Positions 41,401 through 52,621 of a DNA stretch of 64,000 bases are shown piece by piece. The DNA is from Prorocentrum cordatum (Eukaryota; Sar; Dinophyceae; Prorocentrales; Prorocentraceae). The notes below the pieces were generated by a model, which did no database searches, was not told the origin of the DNA, and saw only the letters and a list, made by a program, of their open reading frames with translations. Positions within the stretch are counted from its first letter, which is position 1; each line of letters opens with the position of its first letter. Both the position numbers and the translations under genes were made by a program. Location of the stretch: contig CAUYUJ010010446.1 in assembly GCA_963575745.1 (NCBI GenBank), forward strand, positions 1,121,089 through 1,185,088, written 5' to 3'.

Positions 41401-44400
41401 AATGAATTCTGTCTCTTGGGATCCTCTTTGGGCCTTCCTGGGAGCCTCTTGGGGGTCTCCGGAGCCGTCTTGGAAGCTTTTGAGGCCGTCTCGGAAACAT
41501 CTTGGGCGTCTTGGAGCGGCCTTTGGGCGTCTCGGGTCCCCCTTGGAGTGTCTTTGGGTTCTCTTGGCGCTTTCTCGTGGCATCTTGCAGGCCTGAGAGC
41601 CCCCCCAAGACCTTCTTGGCCGTCATGGAGCGTCGGGAAGCCTAAAAGGCGGGAACCCCAATAACCTTTGAAAAACAATGCAAAAGGCAACGAATTTTGT
41701 CTCTCGGGGTGCTCTTCGGGCTCTCCTGGGAACCTCTTGGGTGCCTTCGGAGCCGTCTTGGAAGCTTTTCAGGCCGTCTCGGGACCATCTTGGACATCTT
41801 GGGCGGCTCGTGGTTGTCTCGAGTTCCTCTTGGGGCGTTTTCTTGTGGCGTTTTGCGAGCCTCTAGCGCCGTCTTGGGAGCCTCTCGGGCCGTCTTGTGG
41901 CGCTCCTGGGCCGTCTTGGAACCCCCTCGGGAGCCCCTCTGGCCGTCTTGGGGCGATTGTTGGGGCCTTCTTGGCCGTCATGGAGCGTCGGGAAGCCTAA
42001 AAGGCGGGAGCCCCAAAAACCTTAGAAAAACAATTGACAAATCAATGAATTCTGTCTCTTGGGATCCTCTTTGGGCCTTCCTGGGAGCCTCTTGGGGGTC
42101 TCCGGAGCCGTCTTGGAAGCTTTTGAGGCCGTCTCGGACACATCTTGGGCGTCTTGGAGCGGCCTTTGGGCGTGTCGGGTCCCCCTTGGAGTGTCTTTGG
42201 GTTCTCTTGGCGCTTTCTCGTGGCATCTTGCAGGCCTGAGAGCCCCCCCAAGACCTTCTTGGCCGTCATGGAGCGTCGGGAAGCCTAAAAGGCGGGAACC
42301 ACAATAACCTTTGAAAAACAATGCAAAAGGCAACGAATTTTGTCTCTCGGGGTGCTCTTCGGGCTCTCCTGGGAACCTCTTGGGAGCCTTCGGAGCCGTC
42401 TTGGAAGCTTTTCAGGCCGTCTCGGGACCATCTTGGACATCTTGGTCGGCTCGTGGTTGTCTCGAGTTCCTCTTGGGGCGTTTTCTTGTGGGGCGTTTTT
42501 GCGGAGCCTCTAGCGCGTCTCGGGAGCCTCTCGGGCCCCCGTCTTGGGTGGCTCCTGGGCGTCTTGGAACCCCCTCGGGAGCCCCTCTGGCCGTCTTGGG
42601 GAGCGATTGTTGGGTGCCTTCTTGGCCGTCAGGGAGCTGGTCGGAAGCCCTAAAAGGCGGGCGCCCCCAAAAACCTTAGAAAAAACAATTGACCAAATCA
42701 ATGAATTCTGTTCTGGCGATCCTCTTGGGCCTTCCTGGGAGCCCTCTTGGGGGATCGTCCGGGGGCGTGCCTGGAAACTTTTGAGGCCGTCTCGGACACA
42801 TCTTGGGGTCGTCTGGGAGCGGCCATTTGGGCGTCTCGGGTCCCCCTTGGAGTGTCTTTGGGCTCTCTTGGCCTTGTCTCGTGGCATTTTACAAGCCTGA
42901 GAGCCCCCCCAAGACCTTCTTGGCCGTCATGGAGCGTCGGGAAGCCTAAAAGGCGGGAACCCCAATAACCTTTGAAAAACAAAGCAAAAGGCAACGAATT
43001 TTGTCTCTCGGGGTGCTCTTCGGGCTCTCCTGGGAACCTCTTGGGAGCCTTCGGAGCCGTCTTGGAAGCTTTTCAGGCCGTCTCGGGACCATCTTGGACA
43101 TCTTGGGCGGCTCGTGGTTGTCTCGAGTTCCTCTTGGGGCGTTTTCTTGTGGCGTTTTGCGAGCCTCTAGCGCCGTCTTGGGAGCCTCTCGGGCCGTCTT
43201 GGGGCGCTCCTGGGCCGTCTTGGAACCCCCTTGGGAGCCCCTCTGGCCGTCTTGGGGCGATTGTTGGGGCCTTCTTGGCCGTCATGGAGCGTCGGGAAGC
43301 CTAAAAGGCGGGAACCCCAAAAACCTTAGAAAAACAATTGACAAATCAATAAATTCTGTCTCTTGGGATCCTCTTTGGGCCTTCCTGGGAGCCTCTTGGG
43401 GGTCTCCGGAGCCGTCTTGGAAGCTTTTGAGGTCGTCTCGGAAACATCTTGGGCGTCTTGGAGCGGCCTTTGGGCGTCTCGGGTCCCCCTTGGAGTGTCT
43501 TTGGGTTCTCTTGGCGCTTTCTCGTGGCATCTTAGCAGCCTGAGAGCCCCCCCAAGACCTTCTTGGCCGTCATGGAGCGTCGGGAAGCCTAAAAGGCGGG
43601 AACCCCAATAACCTTTGAAAAACAATGCAAAAGGCAACGAATTTTGTCTCTCGGGGTGCTCTTCGGGCTCTCCTGGGAACCTCTTGGGAGCCTTCGGAGC
43701 CGTCTTGGAAGCTTTTCAGGCCGTCTCGGGACCATCTTGGACATCTTGGGCGGCTCGTGGTTGTCTCGAGTTCCTCTTGGGGCGTTTTCTTGTGGCGTTT
43801 TGCGAGCCTCTAGCGCCGTCTTGGGAGCCTCTCGGGCCGTCTTGGGGCGCTCCTGGGCCGTCTTGGAACCCCCTCGGGAGCCCCTCTGGCCGTCTTGGGG
43901 CGATTGTTGGGGCCTTCTTGGCCGTCATGGAGCGTCGGGAAGCCTAAAAGGCGGGAACCCCAAAAACCTTAGAAAAACAATTGACAAATCAATGAATTCT
44001 GTCTCTTGGGATCCTCTTTGGGCCTTCCTGGGAGCCTCTTGGGGGTCTCCGGAGCCGTCTTGGAAGCTTTTGAGGCCGTCTCGGAAACATCTTGGGCGTC
44101 TTGGAGCGGCCTTTGGGCGTCTCGGGTCCCCCTTGGAGTGTCTTTGGGTTCTCTTGGCGCTTTCTCGTGGCATCTTGCAGGCCTGAGAGCCCCCCCAAGA
44201 CCTTCTTGGCCGTCATGGAGCGTCGGGAAGCCTAAAAGGCGGGAACCACAATAACCTTTGAAAAACAATGCAAAAGGCAACGAATTTTGTCTCTCGGGGT
44301 GCTCTTCGGGCTCTCCTGGGAACCTCTTGGGAGCCTTCGGAGCCGTCTTGGAAGCTTTTCAGGCCGTCTCGGGACCATCTTAGACATCTTGGGCGGCTCG

Positions 44401-46119
44401 TGGTTGTCTCGAGTTCCTCTTGGGGCGTTTTCTTGTGGCGTTTTGCGAGCCTCTAGCGCCGTCTTGGGAGCCTCTCGGGCCGTCTTGGGGCGCTCCTGGG
44501 CCGTCTTGGAACCCCCTCGGGAGCCCCTCTGGCCGTCTTGGGGCGATTGTTGGGGCCTTCTTGGCCGTCATGGAGCGTCGGGAAGCCTAAAAGGCGGGAC
44601 CCCAAAAACCTTAGAAAAACAATTGACAAATCAATGAATTCTGTCTCTTGGGATCCTCTTTGGGCCTTCCTGGGAGCCTCTTGGGGGTCTCCGGAGCCGT
44701 CTTGAAGTTTTTGAGGCCGTCTCGGAAACATCTTGGGCGTCTTGGAGCGGCCTTTGGGCGTCTCGGGTCCCCCTTGGAGTGTCTTTGGGTTCTCTTGACG
44801 CTGTCTCGTGGCATTTTACAAGCCTGAGAGCCCCCCCAAGACCTTCTTGGCCGTCATGGAGCGTCGGGAAGCCTAAAAGGCGGGAACCCCAATAACCTTT
44901 GAAAAACAATGCAAAAGGCAACGAATTTTGTCTCTCGGGGTGCTCTTCGGGCTCTCCTGGGAACCTCTTGGGAGCCTTCGGAGCCGTCTTGGAAGCTTTT
45001 CAGGCCGTCTCGGGACCATCTTGGACATCTTGGGCGGCTCGTGGTTGTCTCGAGTTCCTCTTGGGGCGTTTTCTTGTGGCGTTTTGCGAGCCTCTAGCGC
45101 CGTCTTGGGAGCCTCTCGGGCCGTCTTGGGGCGCTCCTGGGCCGTCTTGGAACCCCCTCGGGAGCCCCTCTGGCCGTCTTGGGGCGATTGTTGGGGCCTT
45201 CTTGGCCGTCATGGAGCGTCGGGAAGCCTAAAAGGCGGGAAAAAACCTTAGAAAAACAATTGACAAATCAATGAATTCTGTCTCTTGGGATCCTCTTTGG
45301 GCCTTCCTGGGAGCCTCTTGGGGGTCTCCGGAGCCGTCTTGGAAGCTTTTGAGGCCGTCTCGGAAACATCTTGGGCGTCTTGGAGCGGCCTTTGGGCGTC
45401 TCGGGTCCCCCTTGGAGTGTCTTTGGGTTCTCTTGGCGCTTTCTCGTGGCATTTTGCAGGCCTGAGAGCCCCCCCAAGACCTTCTTGGCCGTCATGGAGC
45501 GTCGGGAAGCCTAAAAGGCGGGAACCCCAATAACCTTTGAAAAACAATGCAAAAGGCAACGAATTTTGTCTCTCGGGGTGCTCTTCGGGCTCTCCTGGGA
45601 ACCTCTTGGGAGCCTTCGGAGCCGTCTTGGAAGCTTTTCAGGCCGTCTCGGGACCATCTTGGACATCTTGGGCGGCTCGTGGTTGTCTCGAGTTCCTCTT
45701 GGGGCGTTTTCTTGTGGCGTTTTGCGAGCCTCTAGCGCCGTCTTGGGAGCCTCTCGGGCCGTCTTGGGGCGCTCCTGGGCCGTCTTGGAACCCCCTCGGG
45801 AGCCCCTCTGGCCGTCTTGGGGCGATTGTTGGGGCCTTCTTGGCCGTCATGGAGCGTCGGGAAGCCTAAAAGGCGGGAACCCCAAAAACCTTAGAAAAAC
45901 AATTGACAAATCAATGAATTCTGTCTCTTGGGATCCTCTTTGGGCCTTCCTGGGAGCCTCTTGGGGGTCTCCGGAGCCGTCTTGGAAGCTTTTGAGGCCG
46001 TCTCGGAAACATCTTGGGCGTCTTGGAGCGGCCTTTGGGCGTCTCGGGTCCCCCTTGGAGTGTCTTTGGGTTCTCTTGGCGCTTTCTCGTGGCATCTTGC
46101 AGGCCTGAGAGCCCCCCCA
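38459..46119. repeat. Higher-order satellite, about 12 units of about 643 bp
   Basis: Unit starts, taken at the GGCAACGAATTTTGTCTC region, fall at about 38459, 39102, 39745, 40388, 41025, 41668, 42311, 42972, 43615, 44258, 44899 and 45537. The last unit is cut at GAGCCCCCCCAAG. Every unit has two related halves of about 320 bp, each ending GAGCGTCGGGAAGCCTAAAA, and each half is made of degenerate monomers of about 21 bp like GGGCGTCTTGGAGCGGCC. Because 21 is a multiple of three, frames stay open on both strands. I regard none as a gene. Confidence 0.95.
42480..42850. other. Indel-dense stretch inside one satellite unit
   Basis: This half of the 661-bp unit differs from its eleven siblings by many single-base insertions and deletions, while the sequence on either side is nearly identical to them. 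It is most simply an assembly or consensus error, but could be a real diverged unit. Confidence 0.65.
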
Positions 46120-46917
46120 AGGGCCTGCACACCCACATTTGTGGTCGAGGGGCCGGCCCCGGGCCCCTGGCCCTGGTGCGCCGTTATATGTATATAGCGC
46201 ATACGGAACAGAAAATAACGCATGCAGGCCGAAGGAACGATCGAGCACCTTTTTGAAAAGCAAGTGCTCCATATTCTTGCCGCTCACTGTATAAGAGTGC
46301 TTGGGTGATGCCGGTGTGACCCCGACCAGATCCCGTCGGAAGACGACTTGGGACTTAGGAAACAGAGCCAAGCGCTTCGAGCCGGGAAGGCCGCGAGGCT
46401 CGTGTTCGGGAGCTCGAGCTGGCCTGACGGGGCAGAGAAAAAATGGCGGGATCTAGTCGGGCTCCCGATGCAGACATCTCACGACAGCCGGAACGTCAAG
46501 ATTCACACAACAAATCAAAGGGCGGCCGACCAACCAGAATTCTGGGGCAGACTCGAGTCTCACGCTTCCCCAGCCCAAGCTCGTACCACAACAGCTTGGC
46601 AAGAAACTTGTGGCGCCGGCCCTGCAGAACAGTTCGCTGGCCACACGCTGGGGTAGGTCAGTCGGTCAAGCAGGGCCGGTCGGTCAAGCAGGTCCTGGGC
46701 GAAAAACAAAACATGTCCGCATCCGCGGCCTCGCGGACCGGGCCCCTGGGCCACGACCCACTGGACAAGGAACGAAGCCTCTTTTTCGAACGAATAACGC
46801 ATAAGGAACGATAAACAATATAGCTAATACATAACGCAGAAGGAGCGATATATAACGCATGCAAGCCTAAGAAACGACCGAGCCCCTTTTGAACAAGCCG
46901 CCCATTGTATCCCCAAC
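46120..46917. other. No gene supported; short ATAACGCATGCA...GAACGA repeats
   Basis: ATAACGCATGCAGGCCGAAGGAACGATCGAGC-like segments (split here as ATAACGCATGCAGGCC and GAACGATCGAGC) occur near 46215-46250 and again near 46850-46885. Nothing protein-like was recognised. Confidence 0.4.
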
Positions 46918-47070
46918 GGCGTGGCCTGGGCCTCACTGGCCGATTCGCTCCCCTAGGTGTGGACATATCGCATGTTTCCCTGGGGGTTCAAGGGGGATGC
47001 CCCCAGCTGGGATGCTGAGCTGGTGGGGGTCTGGATGGGGATGGGGACGGGGCTAGGGATCGCGGCACTG
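46918..47070. repeat. Dispersed repeat family F, copy 2
   Basis: Begins GGCGTGGCCTGGGCCTCAC and ends in GGGGATGGGGACGGGG; same order as 14458-14750 and 48358-48520. Confidence 0.65.
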
Positions 47071-47106
47071 ACGCGCGGAACGCACCCGTGAGACCCCGTA
47101 TACGCT

Positions 47107-47295
47107 CAGGTCGGGCATGTCCTCCTACAGGCGGATTCTGGACGAAATATTAAAAATCATCAAACAATGTACCAAAATAGCCAGACATACTTGCTGATTT
47201 TCTTTTAACATGATTAAACGTCCGCAAACGCTTCGTTTATTAAGATAAAAAACTATGTTTGAATATTCCTCCTGTAGAGGGACATGCCCGACTTA
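47107..47295. mobile_element. MITE family A, copy 2
   Basis: The left end is AGGTCGGGCATGTCC with CTACAGGCGGA. The right end, read inward, is TAAGTCGGGCATGTCC with CTCTACAGGAGGAA. The interior is AT-rich. CGTATACGC occurs on both sides (47097-47105 and 47296-47304), a convincing 9-bp target-site duplication. Confidence 0.85.
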
Positions 47296-47875
47296 CGTAT
47301 ACGCGGGATCGCGCCCCAGAAGCCCCGCCGCGAGGGCGCGGCTATGGATACGCCCGCCGCTCGTGCTCCCCCGCCCGCCGAAGCCGGGGAGGGCGGCGCT
47401 GGCACCGTGAGCAGGCACGGCACGTCGGAGGCAGGGCCCCCCTGGAGTTCTCGGATTTTTTGGGCTTGCGACTCTGATTAAGCTCTGAGCTTGCCAGAGG
47501 AGTCCGGCACTCAGCCAACTGCGGGTGGTACCGTGGCATCTCGAGAAACAAACATAAAAAACAGCGCGCACAGGCAGTTACAGTACGGGCGCCAAGGATG
47601 TGTGAGGTCCTGATCCCTCCCAGTCCCCATGCCCCTCCCTCCTAATATCCCCATGCTCCTCCAGGGTTGGGTTCTCGGGGGGAGGGAGGGGCCACGACAG
47701 GGGGGGGGGCTGGCTCGGGGAGGAAAACCTTGACCTGGAATCTCGGCGATGCATCGCCGATAGATCGGCGAGAAATCCCGACAGCGGATCCACACGCTCC
47801 CATGCGGCGGTGGGCTATCGGGCCCCCTTATCTGCGACGAGTCCATTGGCCATGGGGGGTCGATGCATCACCCCC
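47296..47875. other. No gene supported; short GATGCATC palindromes
   Basis: Near 47740-47790 the sequence contains CGGCGATGCATCGCCGAT, a perfect palindrome around GATGCATC, followed by AGATCGGCGAGAA. Related palindromes cluster at 59510-59640. Confidence 0.5.
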
Positions 47876-48052
47876 CACTGTCAACCAGTATAATAAGGAT
47901 GCGCGACAAGGATACAAGGGCCTTGGACGCCCATTTTCAAGCTTTTCGAGCGAGGCGCGGCCAAAGAAAGTGGCGAATAATAGACCGAGGACGCAAGGAT
48001 GCAAGGGTACCCGTGAGAAGGTTGCCCATCCTTACTGTGCGGGTTGACTGTA
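47876..48052. mobile_element. MITE family B (Tc1/mariner-like ends), copy 1
   Basis: The ends GTCAACCAGTATAATAAGGATG-type (left) and, read inward, TACAGTCAACCCGC with AGTAAGGATG (right) are inverted repeats of about 25 bp. The right edge keeps TA. Shares interior GGATACAAGGG and AAGGTTGCCCATCC with copy 2. Confidence 0.7.
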
Positions 48053-48357
48053 TGCCCATCCCCCGTCGTTGCCCCTGAGGGGGGCCTCCAGAGGTCCGCT
48101 CGTCAGCAGAGCCGGTCCACCACCGCTTGACCCCGACAATCTCTGGCCCAGGACCGCCCCTGCCCCTTCCCCTACCCGCGCCCTGGCATTCTCACCCCTC
48201 TGGACCTTGGTTACAGGGACCTCCCACCCGACACTCTTCGGCCTGGGACGGATCCTGGCTTCCGCCACGCCCCGGCAACGCCACTCCGACACCCCAGCGT
48301 CGATCGGACCCGCGGGGGCATGGTTTTATGAGCATTGTTTGACCGATCCCTATTCCC
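48053..48357. other. No gene seen
   Basis: GC-rich, Pro-coding frames only; no repeat partner recognised. Confidence 0.35.
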
Positions 48358-48520
48358 ACGGGCGTGGCCTGGGCCCCACTAGCCGAGTGGCCCCTCTGGA
48401 TGGGGATAGAGGCTGCTCCTTTCGAGTTTCGAGGGGCATATCCCCAACTGGGGTGGTGGGATGGTGGGGATAGAGATGGGGACGGGGATGGGGATGGGGA
48501 TAGGGATCGGTGAAACGGTG
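48358..48520. repeat. Dispersed repeat family F, copy 3
   Basis: GGGCGTGGCCTGGGCCCCAC, then CATATCCCCAACTGGGGTGG, then GGGGATGGGGATAGGGATCGG; aligns with 14458-14750. Confidence 0.7.
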
Positions 48521-50454
48521 CTGGGTTGAGGGGATGGCCCGCGCGGACACGCGGCACGCCGCAAGAGCAAGGCGCGGGAGCAAGAGCGCGCGAGAAGACG
48601 ACGACGACGACGACGGGGCAACCGGGAACGTAGCTGCCACGACACGCAGCCCGTAGCTTGCTGACACGGAGCTCAACACGTAGACTGAAAGCGTGAGTCT
48701 GGCGCGAAATGCTTGCCAAGACGTGGGCCAGCACGTGCGCGAGAGACGTGTTGAACACGGCAAATGTTGCGTTTCAACACGTGCGCATCAGGGCAACTAA
48801 GGCCGGGAACGGACGCCGCCTGAGCTGGGGCGAGAGCGGTGCTGCAGTACAGATGTTGAGGTCGCGTCGATGTCGGCGTTGGGTTCTGACACCGAGCAGA
48901 CCGTTCAACCCGTTCAACATCGGCGGTGGACAAACCTCCCTTACGTAAACCTCACCTTAGTGAAAACGGCCTGGGACCGAAACCGACGGACCTGGTCCCG
49001 CAAAAATGACGGCCGCGACGCCTTCTCGCGGACCGAAAACGGCCAATTCCTTAATCAACGTGTCAGGGTAGGAGGTCTATCAACCTCCGACAACATTGAA
49101 CGACTGCAAACTTCTGATTGCGGAGACCTTTCTACATCGGACGATTCCGGTTCATTGGCGGCGCTCAACCTTGAACGCCCAGGCGGGGGTCGCCGTCGCG
49201 CCAACGCGGCGCGAAGCCTGACGCAACGACCTTTTAGCGAAGCTCGGCGATCCGGGGCTGAGCAGTCCAGCACCGTACCTAGGGCTTACCAGCCACACGC
49301 GGAATGGAGCGGGTGATCCACCGCCCCCTCCCCCCGGTGAGGGGCCCAGGCGGCGTCGAAGGAGCCCCCGTGCGATGCAAGGCCCCCCCGCGTGGCCCGC
49401 GGCAGGAAGCACACGAGCGTGGCTCCGAATACAGGTGCAGCCTGAAGTATCATGAAGAAAACCATGTTCTCAAGGATCTGGGCCGCCGCGCAAGCTTCTT
49501 AAAACAAGCCTGCACCAACTTCTGTGGTTCACGCTGGAGGGCCAACGTGCTCAAGAAACGGAGCCAGCTTCCCGGCAAGCTAGTGAAGAAGCGCTGGCCC
49601 GGCGTTCCGGGAGGAGAATTTAATTCATCTGATGCCCGACCATAAGTAGCTTCATTAAGGGAAGCATGCGTTGCCATGCCGCGCAGGACTCCGTGAAATG
49701 CAAAAAGGAATCAAGAACTTACGCAACGAGACCCTTCCAGGAAGACTTTAAGCGGCTTGCGGAAAAAGAGCTCGAACGAGCGACCCCCTGAAGACATTGC
49801 TGATATGCTTCACGCGGGATCATGGTCCACGGGCGAGCCACGAGCCGCGAGACATCAACCAGTGGGCAACCAAACTCTGCATGGATCTCTGAACGACAGG
49901 AAACTCGAACCTGGGTCTCCGAGACCACGGACCGCCGAACAACGAAAAACGCATGATTCACGATCAGGGGCCGCCACTTCCCACAGATGGGAAGTAGCGG
50001 GCTGTGCTAGAATATATGGTTGCACCGGCAGGAGAACAAACGCGTCCGCGGAAAGTGCTATATTCTTAAGGATATGGAGGGGTAAACAAAACACGAACGG
50101 AGATGTGGGTGGTGCCTGTACTCAGCACCCTCCCAGGAAAGAACACTCATGTGCTTGCCAGCGCGGCCCCTAACGGTTGAGTGCTTCACTCTCGATGCGT
50201 GCACTATGTTGTGCAACCGGTGAGGACTCGAATCTCTCTCCCTTTCCCGCGCGCTGGAAGAAAAAAACCCTCCCACTCCTCCCAGCACTCGAATCTCTCT
50301 CCCCCCGCCCCCAGCGCGCCTGAGGTGGATCCCAAGAGCCCGCAGGATGCGAATCTCTTCCCCCTCCGCCCGCGCGCTGGAGGAAAAGCGCCCACCCCAT
50401 CGCTGCTCCCGGAACTCGCTCTCCCTCTCCCGCGCGCCGCAGGGAGATCCCACC
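48521..50454. other. No gene supported
   Basis: A short (GAC)n tract lies near 48597-48617. A plus-strand frame at 48870-49316 (MSALGSDTEQTVQPVQHRRW...) is open for 148 codons but has no recognisable family, and similar GC-rich DNA at 61.2-61.5 kb is open in several frames. I see no further elements. Confidence 0.35.
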
Positions 50455-50610
50455 AGAAGATGCAGCTTCCTCCCCCTCCCGCTCCTCCGCCTCCTCCTCC
50501 TCCTCCTCCTCCTCCTGCTCCTCCTCCTCCTCCTCCTCCTCCTCCTCCTCCTCCTCCTCCTCCTCCTCCTCCTCCTCCCCTCTCCTTCTCCTCCTCCTCC
50601 TCCTGCAATA
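50455..50610. repeat. (CTC)n microsatellite
   Basis: Almost pure CTC triplets from about 50475 to 50605. On the minus strand this reads as poly-Glu, poly-Gly or poly-Arg and produces the long antisense frames here. Confidence 0.95.
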
Positions 50611-50934
50611 TGTAGAGCCGCGCCCAGCCGTGGCGACGAGGGAGACCCCCCGAGGCTGAAATGCGTCGCGCCTCGAACAAGCGAGAGGACCTCTCCCGCG
50701 GCCGAGACGCACGAATTTTTCGAGCGACGTCCAGCCGTGGCAACGAAGGGAACCCCCGAAAGGGAAGAAGCGCCGGACCCCGAATAGGCGAGGAGACCCC
50801 TCCCTTGGTCGGGCCCCTTCGTGTGCCGGAGTGGGAGGCCCCCCCTGTGTCGTCCCCTCTGACCTTCCCCCTCCCATCAATGACGATACGTGAGTCGGAA
50901 GAGGAGGCAACCGCCGAGGAGGCGAGACGGAGGC

Positions 50935-51556
50935 CTGGGAGGCGCCAGCCCTTTCGTGTGCGTGTGTGCGTGTGTGTATGTAGGTGTGAGTATATGTGTG
51001 TGAGTGTGTGGGTGAAAGAAAAAGAGAGTGTGTGTGAGGGTCTGTGTGTTTGTGTGGGTGAGTTTGTATGTATGTGGGAGTGTTTGTGTGCGTATGAGTG
51101 AGAGAGTGTGCGTGTGTGGATGTATATGGTAGTGTGGGAGTGTGTTTGTGTGCGAGTGCGTGTGTGTATGTGTGCGTGTGTGTGCCTGTATGTCTGTCTT
51201 CGTGTGCGCGTGTTTGTGTGTGTGGTTGGGTGTAGTTGTGTGTGTGTGTGCGCGTATGGTTGTGAGTGATTGTGTGTTTGTGTGTGTGTGTGTCTATGTG
51301 TTTGCGTGTGTGCGTGTTTGTAAGTGTGTGTGTGGTTGTGTGTGTTTGCGTGTGTTTGTGTGTGTGTGTGTTTGACTGTGTTTGTGTGTATGTGTGGGTG
51401 TGTTTGCGTTTGTGGGTGTGTTCGTGTGTGTTTGTGTGTGCGTCTGTGTGTGTTTTTGTGTGTCTGTGTGCCTGTGTGTTTGTGTGTGCGTTTGTGTGTG
51501 TGTATATTTGTGCGTGTGCGTGTGTTTTGCGCGTGTGTGTGTGTGTGTCGCCTTAG
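50935..51556. repeat. (TG)n-rich microsatellite, about 600 bp
   Basis: Long imperfect GTGT/TGTGCG tract with interspersed TTGTG and TATG. The Cys/Val and Thr/His-rich ORFs on the two strands are artefacts of it. Confidence 0.95.
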
Positions 51557-52555
51557 TTTTGAACGAAATCCCACTTGTTCCCTTCACGTGTATAAGCGTT
51601 GCGTTTAGTGCCGTCGCTAGCCGTCAACCGCTTCCCGCCTCGCCACTTCAACGAGAATTGGCAGTTGATGCAGCCGCAACTGTGTTGCTTCGAGTTGGTG
51701 CGCCCACCGATCTGTTTGCCAAGGCAGAACCCTCTCCCCTCCTAGAAGAGGAAGGACCACAAACTGTCGCATTCCATTTGTCCCGTGCTGGGATGAATGA
51801 AGGAAGAAGGCAGAGGGGAGGTGCACCCCCCGTTCCCCCCCCCTCCCCCCGACACAAAGGGGAGGATCCCCCCGCCCCCCGCTGCCAATGGGTGCACCCT
51901 CCCCCTCCTCTAATTCTCACCACGGCACGGGACAAGGACAAGGAGGGGGAGGGGGGGTGCCCCCGTCCTCCTCCCCATTTTATTTATCATCCTGGCACGG
52001 ATAGGGAGCCCCCCCCTCTTATATTCTCACCCCGACACGGATAAGGAAGAGGGGGGGGCACCTCCTCCCGCACCTCCCCCCTTCGTTTTGGGGGGTGTTC
52101 CTCCTGATCAGCCCCCCCTCGGCGCCATGGTCGTTGGATATCGCTCGGACAAACATCGGGCCGCATGGCCCTGGCGGCAGGAGATCAGCGGGAAGAGGAG
52201 AAGGGGGTGGAGAAGGAGGAAGAGGAGGAGAACCGGGGAGGAAATGGAGGAGAAGGCCGAGGAGTAAGAAGAGGAGGAGAGGCGAGCGGGAGGAGGAGGC
52301 AGAGGACGATGGGGGGGGGGGAAGCGAGGAGTTGGAGCAGGAGGGTGGGGCGGAGGAGCTGGCAATCGTCGAATGTCGGGTTGAGCAGTGCGCCGCTATC
52401 GGGGGTCGCTGGGGAGTATCGCGCTCGAACGTGTAGTTAACCAGGAGACGCTGGCGCTCCGACGATCTCGCAACCAGCTTTCGCCGCACGGGCCGACCCC
52501 GTGCCAGACTCAAAACGGCCAAGCCCTTTGGCCCTAAAAGGGCCGTTTGTGATCG
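51557..52555. other. No gene supported
   Basis: Alternating C-rich and G-rich stretches (for example 51825-52085 and 52190-52335), with no conserved frame. Confidence 0.4.
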
Positions 52556-52621
52556 AGCGAGGGAGGAAGAGGAGGAGGAGGAGGAAAAGGAGGAGGAGGA
52601 GGAGGAGGAGGAGGAGGAGGA
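52556..52621. repeat. (GGA)n microsatellite at the LINE insertion point
   Basis: GGA/GAA triplets that run into the target-site duplication at 52622-52641. The insertion split a GGA-rich tract whose other side resumes at 54081. Confidence 0.85.

Noticed and set aside
38459-46119. Dozens of ORFs of 62-180 codons repeated through the array
   Set aside because: They follow from the 21-bp monomer being a multiple of three; several frames on both strands are open at once, and composition is low complexity.
38459-46119. CRISPR array or rDNA-type repeat
   Set aside because: Units are about 643 bp with no short repeat/unique spacer alternation and no rRNA-like sequence.
48870-49316. A 148-codon plus-strand ORF
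   Set aside because: No recognisable family, no start context, and comparable open frames occur by chance in the surrounding GC-rich sequence; kept only as a remark.
49880-49960. Possible tRNA gene (CTCGAACCTGGGTCTC resembles a T-arm complement)
   Set aside because: The stem does not close properly and no acceptor, D or anticodon arms can be placed.
50170-52044. Long antisense Thr/His and poly-Glu/Gly ORFs and Cys/Val-rich sense ORFs
   Set aside because: Translations of (TG)n and (CTC)n microsatellites.
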